DNA of 64,000 nt from Bin5 sp022821545 (GCA_963664085.2 CAXXLO010000002.1:2852001-2916000), one strand, 5' to 3'. Counted from the stretch's first letter, positions 35,583-44,726 are shown. Numbers and translations are program-made. Notes: a model not told the origin generated them from the sequence alone.

Positions 35583-36614
35583 ATGACTGACAGAACCTAT
35601 CGCGTTGCAATCATTGGCCTCGGACGCATGGGCAGCACAATCGACGACGAGTTTCCCGACAGGAGCCCGCCCTACTCAGTGGCGGCATCCTGCAAAGCCA
35701 GCGAACGTCTGCGGGTAGTGGCAGGCGCGGACGTCGATGCCGCCAAGAGGGCGGCATTCTCAGACCGTTGGGGCGTTGACGCACTCTACGAGGACTATGT
35801 GGAGATGATTCGCCAAGAGGAACCGGACATGGTTGCCGTCTGCACGCGCGGCCATTTGCACGCGGAGATGGCGACCCGGTCCGCCGAGGAAGGGGTCAGA
35901 CTGATCTTCTGCGAGAAGGCGATTGCCTGTTCGATGGTGGAGGCCGATGGTATTCTCAAGGCGGTCCGGGAAGGCGGGTCGCTGTTCAATTCAGGCGTGC
36001 TGCGGCGCTTCAACCTGAGTTATCACCAGGCGCGCGACTTGATCCGGCAGGGCGAGATCGGCGAACCGAAAGCCGCAGTTCACTACGCCAGCACCAACCT
36101 GCTCCACGGCCATATCCACTCGATCGACACGTTGAGCTTCCTGCTCGACGATCCGAAGGTGGAGAGCATCTGGGGCGAGCTCAACTCGATCGATCATCGC
36201 ATTCCGGACAACCGCCTGGATGACGACCCGTACGGCATTTTCCAGCTGACCTTTGCCGGCGGCGTTGCCGCCGCCAGCGTGCCCGCCGGCAACTGGGAGT
36301 TTGAGGTGATGGGAGAAAGCGGAAGCGTGCGCATATTTGACAACGGGACCGCCCTGCAGCTCCGAAAGAACGACCCCGGCAAGACGCGCGTTGCGGTCAA
36401 CGTACCGGTCGAGCCGGTACCCGAACACAGCGCCACCCAGTACTGCCTGGAAGACCTGGTCCTGGCGCACGAGGAAGGCCGGCAAACACTGGGCCCAATC
36501 GAAGTCGCTCACCACCTGACCGAGGTCTGCCTAGCGCTGGCGGAGAGCCACCGGCAACAAAAACGCATCTGCCTGCCGCTCGAGAACCGTTCGCTCTACA
36601 TCTTCCATCGCTGA
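35583..36614 (+). CDS. Gfo/Idh/MocA family oxidoreductase, tandem paralogue 4 (divergent)
   Basis: 343 residues from ATG 35583 (MTDRTYRVAIIGLGRMGSTI) behind GGAGAAACGACC. It keeps the same N-terminal GLGRMGST motif as its neighbours but is otherwise diverged. The catalytic Lys motif reads IFCEKAIACSMVEAD, so Pro of EKP is Ala, and the active-site segment is HGHIHSIDTLSFLLDDPKVESIWGEL. It ends PLENRSLYIFHR, resembling the neighbours' DRSLRIL ending. It probably arose from the same ancestor and acts on a related but different substrate. It is the last member of the array before the PhyH gene. Confidence 0.92.
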   Translation: MTDRTYRVAIIGLGRMGSTIDDEFPDRSPPYSVAASCKASERLRVVAGADVDAAKRAAFSDRWGVDALYEDYVEMIRQEEPDMVAVCTRGHLHAEMATRSAEEGVRLIFCEKAIACSMVEADGILKAVREGGSLFNSGVLRRFNLSYHQARDLIRQGEIGEPKAAVHYASTNLLHGHIHSIDTLSFLLDDPKVESIWGELNSIDHRIPDNRLDDDPYGIFQLTFAGGVAAASVPAGNWEFEVMGESGSVRIFDNGTALQLRKNDPGKTRVAVNVPVEPVPEHSATQYCLEDLVLAHEEGRQTLGPIEVAHHLTEVCLALAESHRQQKRICLPLENRSLYIFHR

Positions 36615-36703
36615 CACCTGTTCCATCGCTGATACCTGCGGAACCTGAAGCCGGGGCCAGGCGTTACCTGATAGCAGGATTCACCAAGGTTGGGAGAACG
36701 ACC

Positions 36704-37546
36704 ATGAACAATGTGAAAGTCGACGACCGTGACTGGTCAGAATTGAACTTCGGACAGCACACTTATCAGCTTGAAGTCGAGGGTTACACCGTCCTTCCCG
36801 ATCTGCTCTCCGCGGAGCATCTGGACCGCCTGCGGGAGGAGACCGACCGGCTGGATACGTTCGGCGTGGACTACAGCGTAAAGCAACAGGTGCGCCCGAA
36901 AGTCCAGTTTGCCGGCGGGGCGATTACTTCTCTGATTGCGCATCCCCCCACGATCCGGTTTCTGGAACGGCTGTTTGGAGACGAGATAGTCTTCATGTCC
37001 TACGCCTACGCGCGTTCGGAGCCGGGTCATCCGGGCATCAGCCTCCACACCGACGGACAGCCCTACGGGTCGCAGATCTTCGGCTACGAGGGCAGCTGCC
37101 CGTGCATGGTGCGCGTGCTCTACTACCTGCAGGAACTGACGGAAGAAGTCTCGCCATTTCGCGTGATACCCCGCTCACACCTGGGCATGCACGCGCATGC
37201 CAACCCTTACGTGCGCTACGAGTCTCATCCTGAGGAAGTTATGGTAACGGCCGCGGCCGGCTCTGCCGTGCTGATAAACCATCGCGTATTTCATGGGAAC
37301 TTCCCCAACGTGGGCGACTATTCCCGCGAGCTGCTTGCCATCGCGTACCGACCCGCCTGGGCGGGGCCGGTCGAACCGGAAGTGGACCAGTGGCCGGCCG
37401 CAGACCTGGATGCGCTGCCGCCGGAGGCCAAAGCTCTCTTCATCGACCGCAATACACGCAAATGGGACTTCGGCGGCGGCAACAAGCCGGCCAACATGGC
37501 CAGCGAAGCGCCCGGAATCAACCCCAGCCGCTGGGAGCTTGACTGA
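36704..37546 (+). CDS. phytanoyl-CoA dioxygenase (PhyH) family protein
   Basis: 280 residues from ATG 36704 behind GGGAGAACGACC. The iron triad is H115 and D117 in ISLHTDGQPYG and a late His in INHRVFHGNFPNVGDYSREL (193/197), with R208 placed to hold 2-oxoglutarate. The opening QLEVEGYTVLPDLLSAEHLDRLREE is typical. PhyH enzymes hydroxylate unactivated carbons using oxygen and 2-oxoglutarate. It sits directly after the dehydrogenase array and before an isochorismatase-like hydrolase on the same strand, so the three may form one catabolic route in which the PhyH opens the substrate. It is a different subfamily from the PhyH protein at 15.2 kb. Confidence 0.9.
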   Translation: MNNVKVDDRDWSELNFGQHTYQLEVEGYTVLPDLLSAEHLDRLREETDRLDTFGVDYSVKQQVRPKVQFAGGAITSLIAHPPTIRFLERLFGDEIVFMSYAYARSEPGHPGISLHTDGQPYGSQIFGYEGSCPCMVRVLYYLQELTEEVSPFRVIPRSHLGMHAHANPYVRYESHPEEVMVTAAAGSAVLINHRVFHGNFPNVGDYSRELLAIAYRPAWAGPVEPEVDQWPAADLDALPPEAKALFIDRNTRKWDFGGGNKPANMASEAPGINPSRWELD

Positions 37547-37624
37547 CGCTGCAGCCGCGGACGCGCGGCTGCTTGTTGACATTGACCTGTTTCGATCTTC
37601 AGCGGTCGGGGAAAGGAGGGCCGG

Positions 37625-38257
37625 ATGCCAGTTCCGGCTGAAACCGTAGAAGTTCCCGAAATCCCGTGGCGGCCCAGCGTCGAACTGCCTGCGCGGAACA
37701 GCGCCGTAGTTGTCGTCGACATGCAGAACGACTTCGTAAAGGACGGCGGCGCCCTCGTGGTGCCGGATGCCGCCGCTACGCTCGACAGTCTGCAAGACCT
37801 GCTGGCGCGCGCCCGCCGCGCCGGCGTGCGCGTCGCCTATACACAGGACAGCCACTTCGCCGGCGACCCCGAATGGGAGATCTGGCCGCGCCACTGCGAA
37901 ACGAACAGCTGGGGGTGGCAAATCGTAGAGGAGCTGGCGCCGCAACCGGAAGACCTGGTCTGCCAGAAAAGCCGCTATGACGGCTTCTACGGCACCTGGT
38001 TGGAGCATTTTCTCGCCAACGTGTGGAATGTGCGCAACCTCGTAATCGTCGGCACGGTCTCCAGCATCTGCGTGCTTCACACGGCCGCTTCCGCCGGTCT
38101 GCGCTGGTTTTCGGTCGTCGTCCCGGCAGACTGCATATCGGCGCTTACGGAGTTCGACCAGGCGCTTACGCTGCGGCAGGTCTCCTGGCTGTATACGGGC
38201 AGCGTGACCAGAAGCGCGGAGGCCATCTCTTTCAGCACTGTTGCAAGTGATGATTGA
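37625..38257 (+). CDS. isochorismatase-family cysteine hydrolase
   Basis: 210 residues behind a strong GGAAAGGAGG site. The catalytic triad of the family is visible: D32 in VVVVDMQNDFV, K115 in CQKSRYDGFYGT and C149 in IVGTVSSICVLHTA, with the cis-peptide segment before the Cys. Relatives hydrolyse nicotinamide, isochorismate, ureido compounds (N-carbamoylsarcosine, biuret) or other amides. The extended N-terminus and PEWEIWPRHCETNSWGWQIV segment resemble ureidoacrylate/carbamoyl-hydrolase types more than nicotinamidase, but this is not decisive. It lies 78 bp after the PhyH gene. Confidence 0.9.
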   Translation: MPVPAETVEVPEIPWRPSVELPARNSAVVVVDMQNDFVKDGGALVVPDAAATLDSLQDLLARARRAGVRVAYTQDSHFAGDPEWEIWPRHCETNSWGWQIVEELAPQPEDLVCQKSRYDGFYGTWLEHFLANVWNVRNLVIVGTVSSICVLHTAASAGLRWFSVVVPADCISALTEFDQALTLRQVSWLYTGSVTRSAEAISFSTVASDD

Positions 38258-38311
38258 CCGGAGACCAGTGACTGCACATACGCCCCCCCGCCGCCCCGGC
38301 GCCGCTTAGTC

Positions 38312-41300
38312 ATGCTTGCGCGCACTTTCGTCGCTTTCGATCTGGAGACAACCGGTCTGAACCCCAAGCGGGATGCCATCATCGAGTTTGCCGGCGTCCG
38401 CTTTCAGAGCGGCCGCCCGCGCGAGTACTACTCCACCTGCATCAACCCCGGCCGCCCGCTCCCCGTTCGCATTCAGCAGCTTACCGGTATCCGTCCCGCG
38501 GACGTGGCGGAGGCGCCCGCCATTGAGGACCTGATTCCCGAAATCATGGCCTTCTTCGGGAACGGCAGGCAAGCCGTCGTCGCGCACAGCGCCGGATTCG
38601 ACGTCTCGTTCCTGCGTGCGGCCGGCGTGAAATTGAACGCGCCCGTTCTCGACACCTACGAACTGGCGACGATTCTGCTGCCGGGCCAGGACAGCTACAG
38701 CCTGGGAGAACTGTGCCGGGCACTGGAGATTCCACTGGCGTCGGCCCACCGGGCAAGTCATGACGCCGAGGCGACTGCGGACCTGCTTCTTCACCTCCTG
38801 GAACGGATCAAGGCGCTGCCGGATTCGGTATTGGAGACATTGAGCGAAGCAGGAAGCGGAAGCGAATGGGGGCCCCTGCTCCTGTTTGAAGACGAGCTGC
38901 GCAGGCGAAAGGGTACGGGGCTCGAAGTAGGGCCTGGCGGCTTAACCAGGCAGGTGCGTAGGGGCGGCCCCCAACCGTCTGCTCTCCCGCCTAACCCTTC
39001 ACCTCGGGAGATCGCAGACCGGTTCCTGGCCGGGGCCTTTTCAGAGAACGGACCGCTGGCGGCGGAGTTCGACGCCGGGTCGGGCGCCGGGTTCGAGCGG
39101 CGCGACGGCCAGCTGCAAATGTCGCTTCAGACCCTGGACGCGCTCAACCGGGGCGATCACAGAATCATCGAGGCGGGAACCGGCACGGGGAAGAGCCTGG
39201 CCTATCTGCTGCCGGTCGCAGCCTGGGCAGTAAGCAATCAGAGCCGTATCGTTATCGCCACGCATACGCTGCCGCTGCAGGACCAGCTGCTGGAAAGGGA
39301 GCTGCCCCGTGCGGCCCAGGCGCTGGCGGATCTGGACGTGGACGCGACCGGCAGCGGCCGCCAGGAAGTTCGGGCAATGGCCTTGAAAGGCCGCTCCCAT
39401 TATCTGTGTACGCGCAGGCTGGCCCACTGGTTGCGTTTTCCACGCGGCGGCAAAGGCCTTTTTACCGAGCCGCTGCCTCCCCTGGAGCTGCGGTTTCTGG
39501 CCAAGATTCTGGTCTGGCTGCCGCACACACGGAGCGGCGACCTGAGCGAGCTTCCCATCCACGACCGGCAAGAGCGGGCGCTGATGGCGCACGTTGCTTC
39601 CCATGCAGACGAATGCAGCCTGGAACAGTGCGCTTTCGGACGTCCTTCCCCCCAGCATAACTTTCTCGGCGGCCGTTACCGTGACTTCTACCTGGAAGCG
39701 CACCGGCAAGCCGGTTCGGCCCACCTTCTGATCGTCAATCACGCGCTCCTGCTTGCCGATATTGACGCCGGCGGCCAGGTCCTGCCCGAATATGACAACC
39801 TGATCGTTGACGAGGCCCATCACCTGGAAGGCGCGGCAACCGAGCAGTTTACGCGGCAGACGGACCTGCGGGGGCTGGCATCCCTTCTGGATAGATTGGA
39901 CGGTGCAGTCGAACAGTTGGCCGGTCGCCTGGAACAGGAAGATCTGCAAGAGGTTGCCCGCCAGATGGCAACCGATAACAAGGAATTGCGGACCCGTATC
40001 CCTCCCTTTGCCAGCGCGCTCCACGAGTTTGTCCTGCGTCACTCGGAGAACACTGCCGGCCCCCGCGGCGCATCCGGCTATCCTCAGCAGGCGGCGCTGG
40101 ACAGCCGCATGAGGGCGCAGCCGGCATGGAGCGAAATTGAAATCGAGTGGGACGGGATCAGCCGCCATGCCAGCCGGATGCTGGGCCGGCTGACAGAACT
40201 GGCAGACCGGCTGGACGCGTCCCAGTGGTGGCAACGGGAAGACGGGTCCGGGAACTCGTCCGCCGCCGGCAGTGGAACGGCATACGCACTGCGGGAACTG
40301 CACTACGGGCAGATCGACCTCGCCGACCTCCTGCAAGTCGCGGACGACGTCATCCTGCGCCCCCTCAACCACCAGGAAGAGTCGGTCGCCTGGTTGGAGC
40401 TGCCGGCGAGCGGAAGGTCCTCGGCGGCCGGACCTCTTCGAAAGAGGCGCGGCGCGGATGAAGTCATTCTGCGAAGCGCGCCGGTGCAGGTGAGTGAGAA
40501 GCTGGCTTCTGAACTGTTCAGCAAGAAGCGCGCGGTCGTGCTGACAGGCGCGACCCTTCAGGCCGGCGATAACTTCGACTATCTGCGCGATCGGTTGGGG
40601 TGCTGGGACGCAAACGGCACGGTGATCGACAGCCCGTTCGATTATAAACGCAACGCCCTGTTGTACCTGCCCGGGGACATGCCCCCGCCGGACCATCACA
40701 ACTATCAGCAGGCCCTGGAGCAGGCGATTCAACAGGCGGCGCTCGCCGCGGGGGGCAGAACTCTCGTCCTCTTTACCAGCCACAGCCACTTGCGCGCCAG
40801 CGCCGACGCCATTCGTACGCCGCTCGCCGCCGCCGGGCTGACGGTGATCCAGCAGGGCCAGGGCGGCCGCAGCCGCAATCTGCGCGACTTTCGGGCCAAC
40901 CCGAGTTCGGTCCTGCTTGGCACAAGCAGCTATTGGGAGGGGATCGATCTGCCCGGCGATCAGCTGGTCTGCCTGATCATCGTCCGCCTGCCGTTCGCCG
41001 TGCCCACCGACCCCCTCCACGCCGCGCGCAGCAGGCTGTATGAAGACGCCTTCCACGACTATGCCGTGCCGGAGGCAGTCTTACGCCTGCGCCAGGGATT
41101 CGGGCGCCTGATCCGCAGCGCCGCCGATCGCGGGGTCGTCGTTCTGTTGGACAGCCGTCTGTGGCAGCGCAGTTACGGCGATGTTTTTCTTGACGCGCTG
41201 CCTGATTGCACCAGGCGCCGGAGCCCGCTTTCTCACCTGGGCGAAGCAGTTCACGACTGGTTGAACAGACCGGCACAGACTGACTCGACCTTTGCGCCTC

Positions 41301-41338
41301 ATTTCGAGCCTGATGCCTGGGGACTTGGTGATGAGTGA
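38312..41338 (+). CDS. dinG: DnaQ-like 3'-5' exonuclease fused to DinG-type DNA helicase
   Basis: 1008 residues. Residues 1-170 are a DEDDh exonuclease: ARTFVAFDLETTGL (D10, E12), VVAHSAGFDVSFLRAAG and SHDAEATADLL. Residues about 230-1000 are an XPD/DinG superfamily 2 helicase: Walker A EAGTGTGKSLAYLL near 288, DEAH box LIVDEAHHLEG near 498, VVLTGATLQ, LGTSSYWEGIDLPG and motif VI GFGRLIRSAADRG near 930. The exonuclease-DinG fusion is a known architecture. Only three of the usual four Fe-S cysteines are seen (C366, C435, C440); the fourth position appears to be Asp in RYRDFYLEA. It probably acts in DNA repair or removal of RNA-DNA and D-loop structures. Its end overlaps the next gene by 8 bp. 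Confidence 0.92.
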   Translation: MLARTFVAFDLETTGLNPKRDAIIEFAGVRFQSGRPREYYSTCINPGRPLPVRIQQLTGIRPADVAEAPAIEDLIPEIMAFFGNGRQAVVAHSAGFDVSFLRAAGVKLNAPVLDTYELATILLPGQDSYSLGELCRALEIPLASAHRASHDAEATADLLLHLLERIKALPDSVLETLSEAGSGSEWGPLLLFEDELRRRKGTGLEVGPGGLTRQVRRGGPQPSALPPNPSPREIADRFLAGAFSENGPLAAEFDAGSGAGFERRDGQLQMSLQTLDALNRGDHRIIEAGTGTGKSLAYLLPVAAWAVSNQSRIVIATHTLPLQDQLLERELPRAAQALADLDVDATGSGRQEVRAMALKGRSHYLCTRRLAHWLRFPRGGKGLFTEPLPPLELRFLAKILVWLPHTRSGDLSELPIHDRQERALMAHVASHADECSLEQCAFGRPSPQHNFLGGRYRDFYLEAHRQAGSAHLLIVNHALLLADIDAGGQVLPEYDNLIVDEAHHLEGAATEQFTRQTDLRGLASLLDRLDGAVEQLAGRLEQEDLQEVARQMATDNKELRTRIPPFASALHEFVLRHSENTAGPRGASGYPQQAALDSRMRAQPAWSEIEIEWDGISRHASRMLGRLTELADRLDASQWWQREDGSGNSSAAGSGTAYALRELHYGQIDLADLLQVADDVILRPLNHQEESVAWLELPASGRSSAAGPLRKRRGADEVILRSAPVQVSEKLASELFSKKRAVVLTGATLQAGDNFDYLRDRLGCWDANGTVIDSPFDYKRNALLYLPGDMPPPDHHNYQQALEQAIQQAALAAGGRTLVLFTSHSHLRASADAIRTPLAAAGLTVIQQGQGGRSRNLRDFRANPSSVLLGTSSYWEGIDLPGDQLVCLIIVRLPFAVPTDPLHAARSRLYEDAFHDYAVPEAVLRLRQGFGRLIRSAADRGVVVLLDSRLWQRSYGDVFLDALPDCTRRRSPLSHLGEAVHDWLNRPAQTDSTFAPHFEPDAWGLGDE

Positions 41339-42587
41339 GGAGCACGGCCCCGCCCGAAACACGTCCGTCGTAACGCCGCCGGAACGCTGGTTGCAGAAGC
41401 CAGGACGTCTGAAGGTCGTCCTCGACGCCGGGCCGGCTGTTCACCAGCGCGCCGGACTGGCCCGCTATACTGAAAGCCTCGCGGCCGCGCTGTGGCGGCA
41501 CTGCCGAGACGCGATCGACGTGACCCTGTTTTACAACAGTCATAGCGGCCACCGCCCCCCCGACTCGCTCTCGGCCATTCCCGCCCGCACTCTGAAGCTG
41601 GGCCAGTATCCCTGGCGGCTGGGCGTGCTGGCATGTCAACTCTTGAAGGCCCCCATCGTAGAACGCAGGCTCGGCGCCTGCGGCATCTTCCATGCCACGG
41701 AGCACCTGCTGCCATGGACGGCGCGGCCGGCGGTCATGACGGTTCATGATCTGATTTTCGAGCGTTATCCCCAACACCACACTGCGGCCAACCGGGCTTT
41801 CCTGCGCGTGGCGATGCCTCTGTTTGTCAAGAGAGCAGACGCGATCATTGCCGTGAGCCGGCACACGAAGAAGGATTTACTGGAGTCGTATGGCACGCCG
41901 GCGCCCAAGATTCATGTCGTTGAGGAAGGTATCGAAGAGCGCTTCAGACCGGTCGACGAAGAGGGGATTCGGCAGGTCAAGGAACGGCATGGTATCCGGC
42001 GGCCGTATCTGCTGATGGTGGGTACGCTGGAACCGCGTAAGAACCACCAACTCGCCTTTGAGGCGCTTGCCCGGCTGAAAGCGGAGGGACGGCCTCACGG
42101 CCTGGTCGTGGTCGGCGGGGGCGGCTGGCTCTTTGAGTCGGTGCGAAGCAAGGTGGAACAGCTGCAGTTGACCGAAGAGGTGCTTTTCGCCGGACGCGTC
42201 CCGGACGAGGACCTGCCGGCTCTATACAGCGGCACCGACTGTTTCCTGATGCCCAGCCTATACGAGGGATTCGGCATCCCCGTGCTGGAGGCGATGGCCT
42301 GCGGGGCGCCGGTCGTGTGCAGCAAGGCCAGCAGCCTGCCCGAGGTTGCAGGGTCAGCGGCCCGTTATATCGGTGCAATGACCGGTGAGGGGCTGGCCGG
42401 GGAGGTCCGGCAGGTGCTGTCGAATGCGGAGGCCGCTGAGCAGATGCGAAGAGACGGCCTGCGCCAGGCAGCCCGCTTCTGCTGGCGAGAGGCGGCAATG
42501 AATACGGTGGACGTCTACCGGTCTGTCGCAGGGGGAGCCTGGGAAGCCGGCGCAACTCTGCCCGCTGAGGAAAGATCATTCTCCTGA
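41331..42587 (+). CDS. GT4-family glycosyltransferase
   Basis: 418 residues from ATG 41331, overlapping the DinG stop. GT-B fold: the N-terminal LKVVLDAGPAVHQRAGLARYTESLAAAL, the linker MTVHDLIFERYPQ, and the C-terminal domain with LLMVGTLEPRKNHQLAFEAL and SLYEGFGIPVLEAMACGAPVVCSKASSLPEVAG carrying the E-x7-E nucleotide-sugar motif. These proteins transfer a sugar from a nucleotide donor at the cytoplasmic face. It begins the glycan cluster and is followed by the flippase. It is most like mannosyltransferase/WbaZ-type members, but donor and acceptor are not determinable. Confidence 0.92.
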   Translation: MSEEHGPARNTSVVTPPERWLQKPGRLKVVLDAGPAVHQRAGLARYTESLAAALWRHCRDAIDVTLFYNSHSGHRPPDSLSAIPARTLKLGQYPWRLGVLACQLLKAPIVERRLGACGIFHATEHLLPWTARPAVMTVHDLIFERYPQHHTAANRAFLRVAMPLFVKRADAIIAVSRHTKKDLLESYGTPAPKIHVVEEGIEERFRPVDEEGIRQVKERHGIRRPYLLMVGTLEPRKNHQLAFEALARLKAEGRPHGLVVVGGGGWLFESVRSKVEQLQLTEEVLFAGRVPDEDLPALYSGTDCFLMPSLYEGFGIPVLEAMACGAPVVCSKASSLPEVAGSAARYIGAMTGEGLAGEVRQVLSNAEAAEQMRRDGLRQAARFCWREAAMNTVDVYRSVAGGAWEAGATLPAEERSFS

Positions 42588-42679
42588 TGGCTCACGCCAG
42601 GCAGGTTGTCTCCTTTGACTGACAGGCAAGGGCCGACCAGAGCTGATTCTCAGAGCCTTCCCCGCCCTGGATTATCCAA

Positions 42680-44188
42680 ATGAGTGTCTATCAGACCATT
42701 GCCAGGAACACATACTGGAGCGCCCTGAGCACGGTCGGCGGTCTCGTCATGGGACTGATCACCAGTATCGTCCTCGCCCGCGCTCTGGGCGCAACTGTTC
42801 TCGGCCAGTACAACTACTGGCTTTGGCTTATCGGTCTGCTTGCGCTGATAGCCTCCCCCGGCCTTCCACAAGCGATGACGAAATTCGGAGCCGAGTACCT
42901 GGGCCGGGAGGAGAGAGAAACTGCTTCGGCCATTTTCGCGAGGCTGCTGCGTATTGAGCTGATACTTGGCGCGCTGATTGCGGGCGTCGTATTTCTCTAT
43001 TCGTTGCTCATCCCCTCGAGCGATACGACAGCTCTTGTCCTCGTCGCCTTTTCCGTTCCCCTCGTCGTCGCGGAACTCTTCTTCCTGGCAGCGGCAAAAG
43101 GCGCACTGGACTTTCGAGTCTTCAGCCAGGCCAGCCTGATCGGGGGCTTTCTCTATGGGGCTGCCGCGATTGCGATCGTCTCATTCGGCTACGGGATATA
43201 CCCGCTCCTCCTTGCTTACATTGGGCGGCGCATTCTCACAATTCTCCTGATTGGCTGGAAGCTGCCGGACCACTATACAGTGCGGGGCGCCGAGGCGCTC
43301 ACCCTCCCGCCGGAGTTGCTCCACCGCATACTCCGCTACAGCCGCGACATCGTTCTGATCTTCGCCACCAGCACAATACCCTATGAGCGATTTGGCGTAT
43401 TCTTTCTGAAGCTCTTTGCTACGGATGTGGACATCGCCTACTACAGCCAGTCATTTGACCTGGCAGTGAAGTCGATGGCCATTCCGGCAATTTTCACCGC
43501 GACCTTGCTCCCTACATTCGCATCGCTGCAAGGGCAAAATGATCGTGAGCGAACTGATCGAGTCTACCTGTCGTCAAATCGAATCGCGGCGGCCATTGCC
43601 ATGCCAATCGGGCTGGGAGGCGCAGCGGTCGCGTCGTCGGTCGCGCTACTGTACGGTCCGGAATTCCTGGACATGGCCCCGATTCTCGCAATCTTCTTTG
43701 TCGGAAGCATCGGCGGCGCCATTGCTACGGTCAGCGTGTCCATGCTATACAGTTTGGAGGAACAGAGTTACATTGTCCGTCTGAACGCGGTCCTGGCACT
43801 CTTCAACGTCATTGCATCCTTGCTCCTTGTCCCGAGTTTTGGAGCAACAGGGGCGGCTCTGGCCACCTGCGTCAGCCACACGGTTTCCAGCGTTTTGTGC
43901 ATAGCGCACGCGGCGCGGCGCCTGCAAGTGGCCTTACCCTTCCGAGTTCTGAGCCGCGTCCTGCTTGCATCTCTGTCAGCCGCTGTAGCGGCCTGGCTCA
44001 TCAGCACGTGGCTGGGTGGGCTTGTGGTCGCGGTCGCCGCGGCGCTGCTCATCTACCCTGTGATGCTGAGAGCCTTCGCGGCGCTGGACGTCTCGGACCA
44101 GCAGTTGTTGGGCCGGCTGACCCATCATCTTCCGCAGAGTCTTGCGCCGGCCTATCAGGGCCTTGTTCAGTTCCTTGTTCGCAATTGA
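42680..44188 (+). CDS. polysaccharide/oligosaccharide flippase (Wzx/MATE-like, MVF superfamily)
   Basis: 502 residues, almost all membrane: about 12-14 hydrophobic segments starting YWSALSTVGGLVMGLITSIVLARALGATVLGQYNYWLW, the standard opening of polysaccharide transport proteins. YSRDIVLIFATSTIPYERFGVFFL and VSMLYSLEEQSYIVRLNAVLALFNVIASLLLVPSFGATGAALAT are typical internal and C-terminal half motifs. It would flip a lipid-linked glycan made by the surrounding glycosyltransferases to the outer face. It is the last gene before the accessory island, which separates it from the rest of the glycan cluster. Confidence 0.93.
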   Translation: MSVYQTIARNTYWSALSTVGGLVMGLITSIVLARALGATVLGQYNYWLWLIGLLALIASPGLPQAMTKFGAEYLGREERETASAIFARLLRIELILGALIAGVVFLYSLLIPSSDTTALVLVAFSVPLVVAELFFLAAAKGALDFRVFSQASLIGGFLYGAAAIAIVSFGYGIYPLLLAYIGRRILTILLIGWKLPDHYTVRGAEALTLPPELLHRILRYSRDIVLIFATSTIPYERFGVFFLKLFATDVDIAYYSQSFDLAVKSMAIPAIFTATLLPTFASLQGQNDRERTDRVYLSSNRIAAAIAMPIGLGGAAVASSVALLYGPEFLDMAPILAIFFVGSIGGAIATVSVSMLYSLEEQSYIVRLNAVLALFNVIASLLLVPSFGATGAALATCVSHTVSSVLCIAHAARRLQVALPFRVLSRVLLASLSAAVAAWLISTWLGGLVVAVAAALLIYPVMLRAFAALDVSDQQLLGRLTHHLPQSLAPAYQGLVQFLVRN

Positions 44189-44242
44189 GATACGTCGGAC
44201 AGGCCTTTCATGTTGGTGATCACTTTCGCCTATCGGCAAAAG

Positions 44243-44691
44243 TGACCTGCCCCCAAAAGCTGGTCTAGGTAATATGTTAGTATTGGGCCGTCAGATCCTG
44301 AGGGAGGAGTCAGAGGGAAAGTTTTGAGTCCTTCATGTCGTCGCCAGTGTGTCGACCACGTGAAGGCGCTCTTTGGGGTCTCGGAGCGACGCGCCTGCCG
44401 GGTGCTGGGTCAACCTCGCTCCACACAGCGATACGAGCCGGTGCCTGTGGACGATGAGAAGGCGCTGACCGCGGAGGTCGTGGCGTTGTCCAGTCAGTTC
44501 GGCAGGTAAGGTTACCGTAGGATCACCGCCCTTCTGAGGCATCGTGGCTGGCGAGTGAACCACAACCGGGTCAGACCGCACAGCTCTCTGGGCTACCGGC
44601 CGCCGGCGCCTGAGGCCCTCTTGCCTGCCGACCCTGTCCCCATGCTTGTCGGACTAACATAACGAGTGGTACAAACATCGGGGGCAGGTCA
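44243..44691 (+). mobile_element. IS3-family derived relic, internally deleted, with both terminal inverted repeats (copy 1)
   Basis: 449 bp bounded by TGACCTGCCCCC (44243-44254) and its exact complement GGGGGCAGGTCA (44680-44691). Almost all of orfA is gone except its last codons (QILREESEGKF, stop). orfB (44324-44662) is reduced to 339 bp: the N-terminal part is joined directly to the C-terminal RPHSSLGYRPPAPEALL, so the whole DDE core is missing. No target duplication is seen. The right end lies 35 bp before the helicase-nuclease start codon. It cannot encode a transposase but could be moved in trans. Confidence 0.85.
44324..44662 (+). pseudogene. IS3 orfB transposase remnant (copy 1)
   Basis: The frame reads CVDHVKALFGVSERRACRVL, RSTQRYEPVPVDDEKALTAE, then a TAA at 44507-44509 where Tyr is expected in the RYGYRR segment. 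It then continues YRRITALLRHRGWRVNHNRV joined to RPHSSLGYRPP and ends at 44662. About 170 codons, including every catalytic residue, are absent compared with a normal IS3 orfB. Confidence 0.85.
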
Positions 44692-44726
44692 TTTTTGGAC
44701 AGACGAAGTCGTGGAGTTGATTAACT

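Noticed and set aside
39041..41056. 671-codon minus-strand frame opposite the DinG gene
   Set aside because: Pure shadow of the helicase coding sequence; all helicase motifs are on the plus strand.
44243..44691. Possible intact small transposase or regulatory ORF in the IS3 relic
   Set aside because: The frame is the two ends of orfB joined by deletion with an internal stop; no catalytic residues remain.
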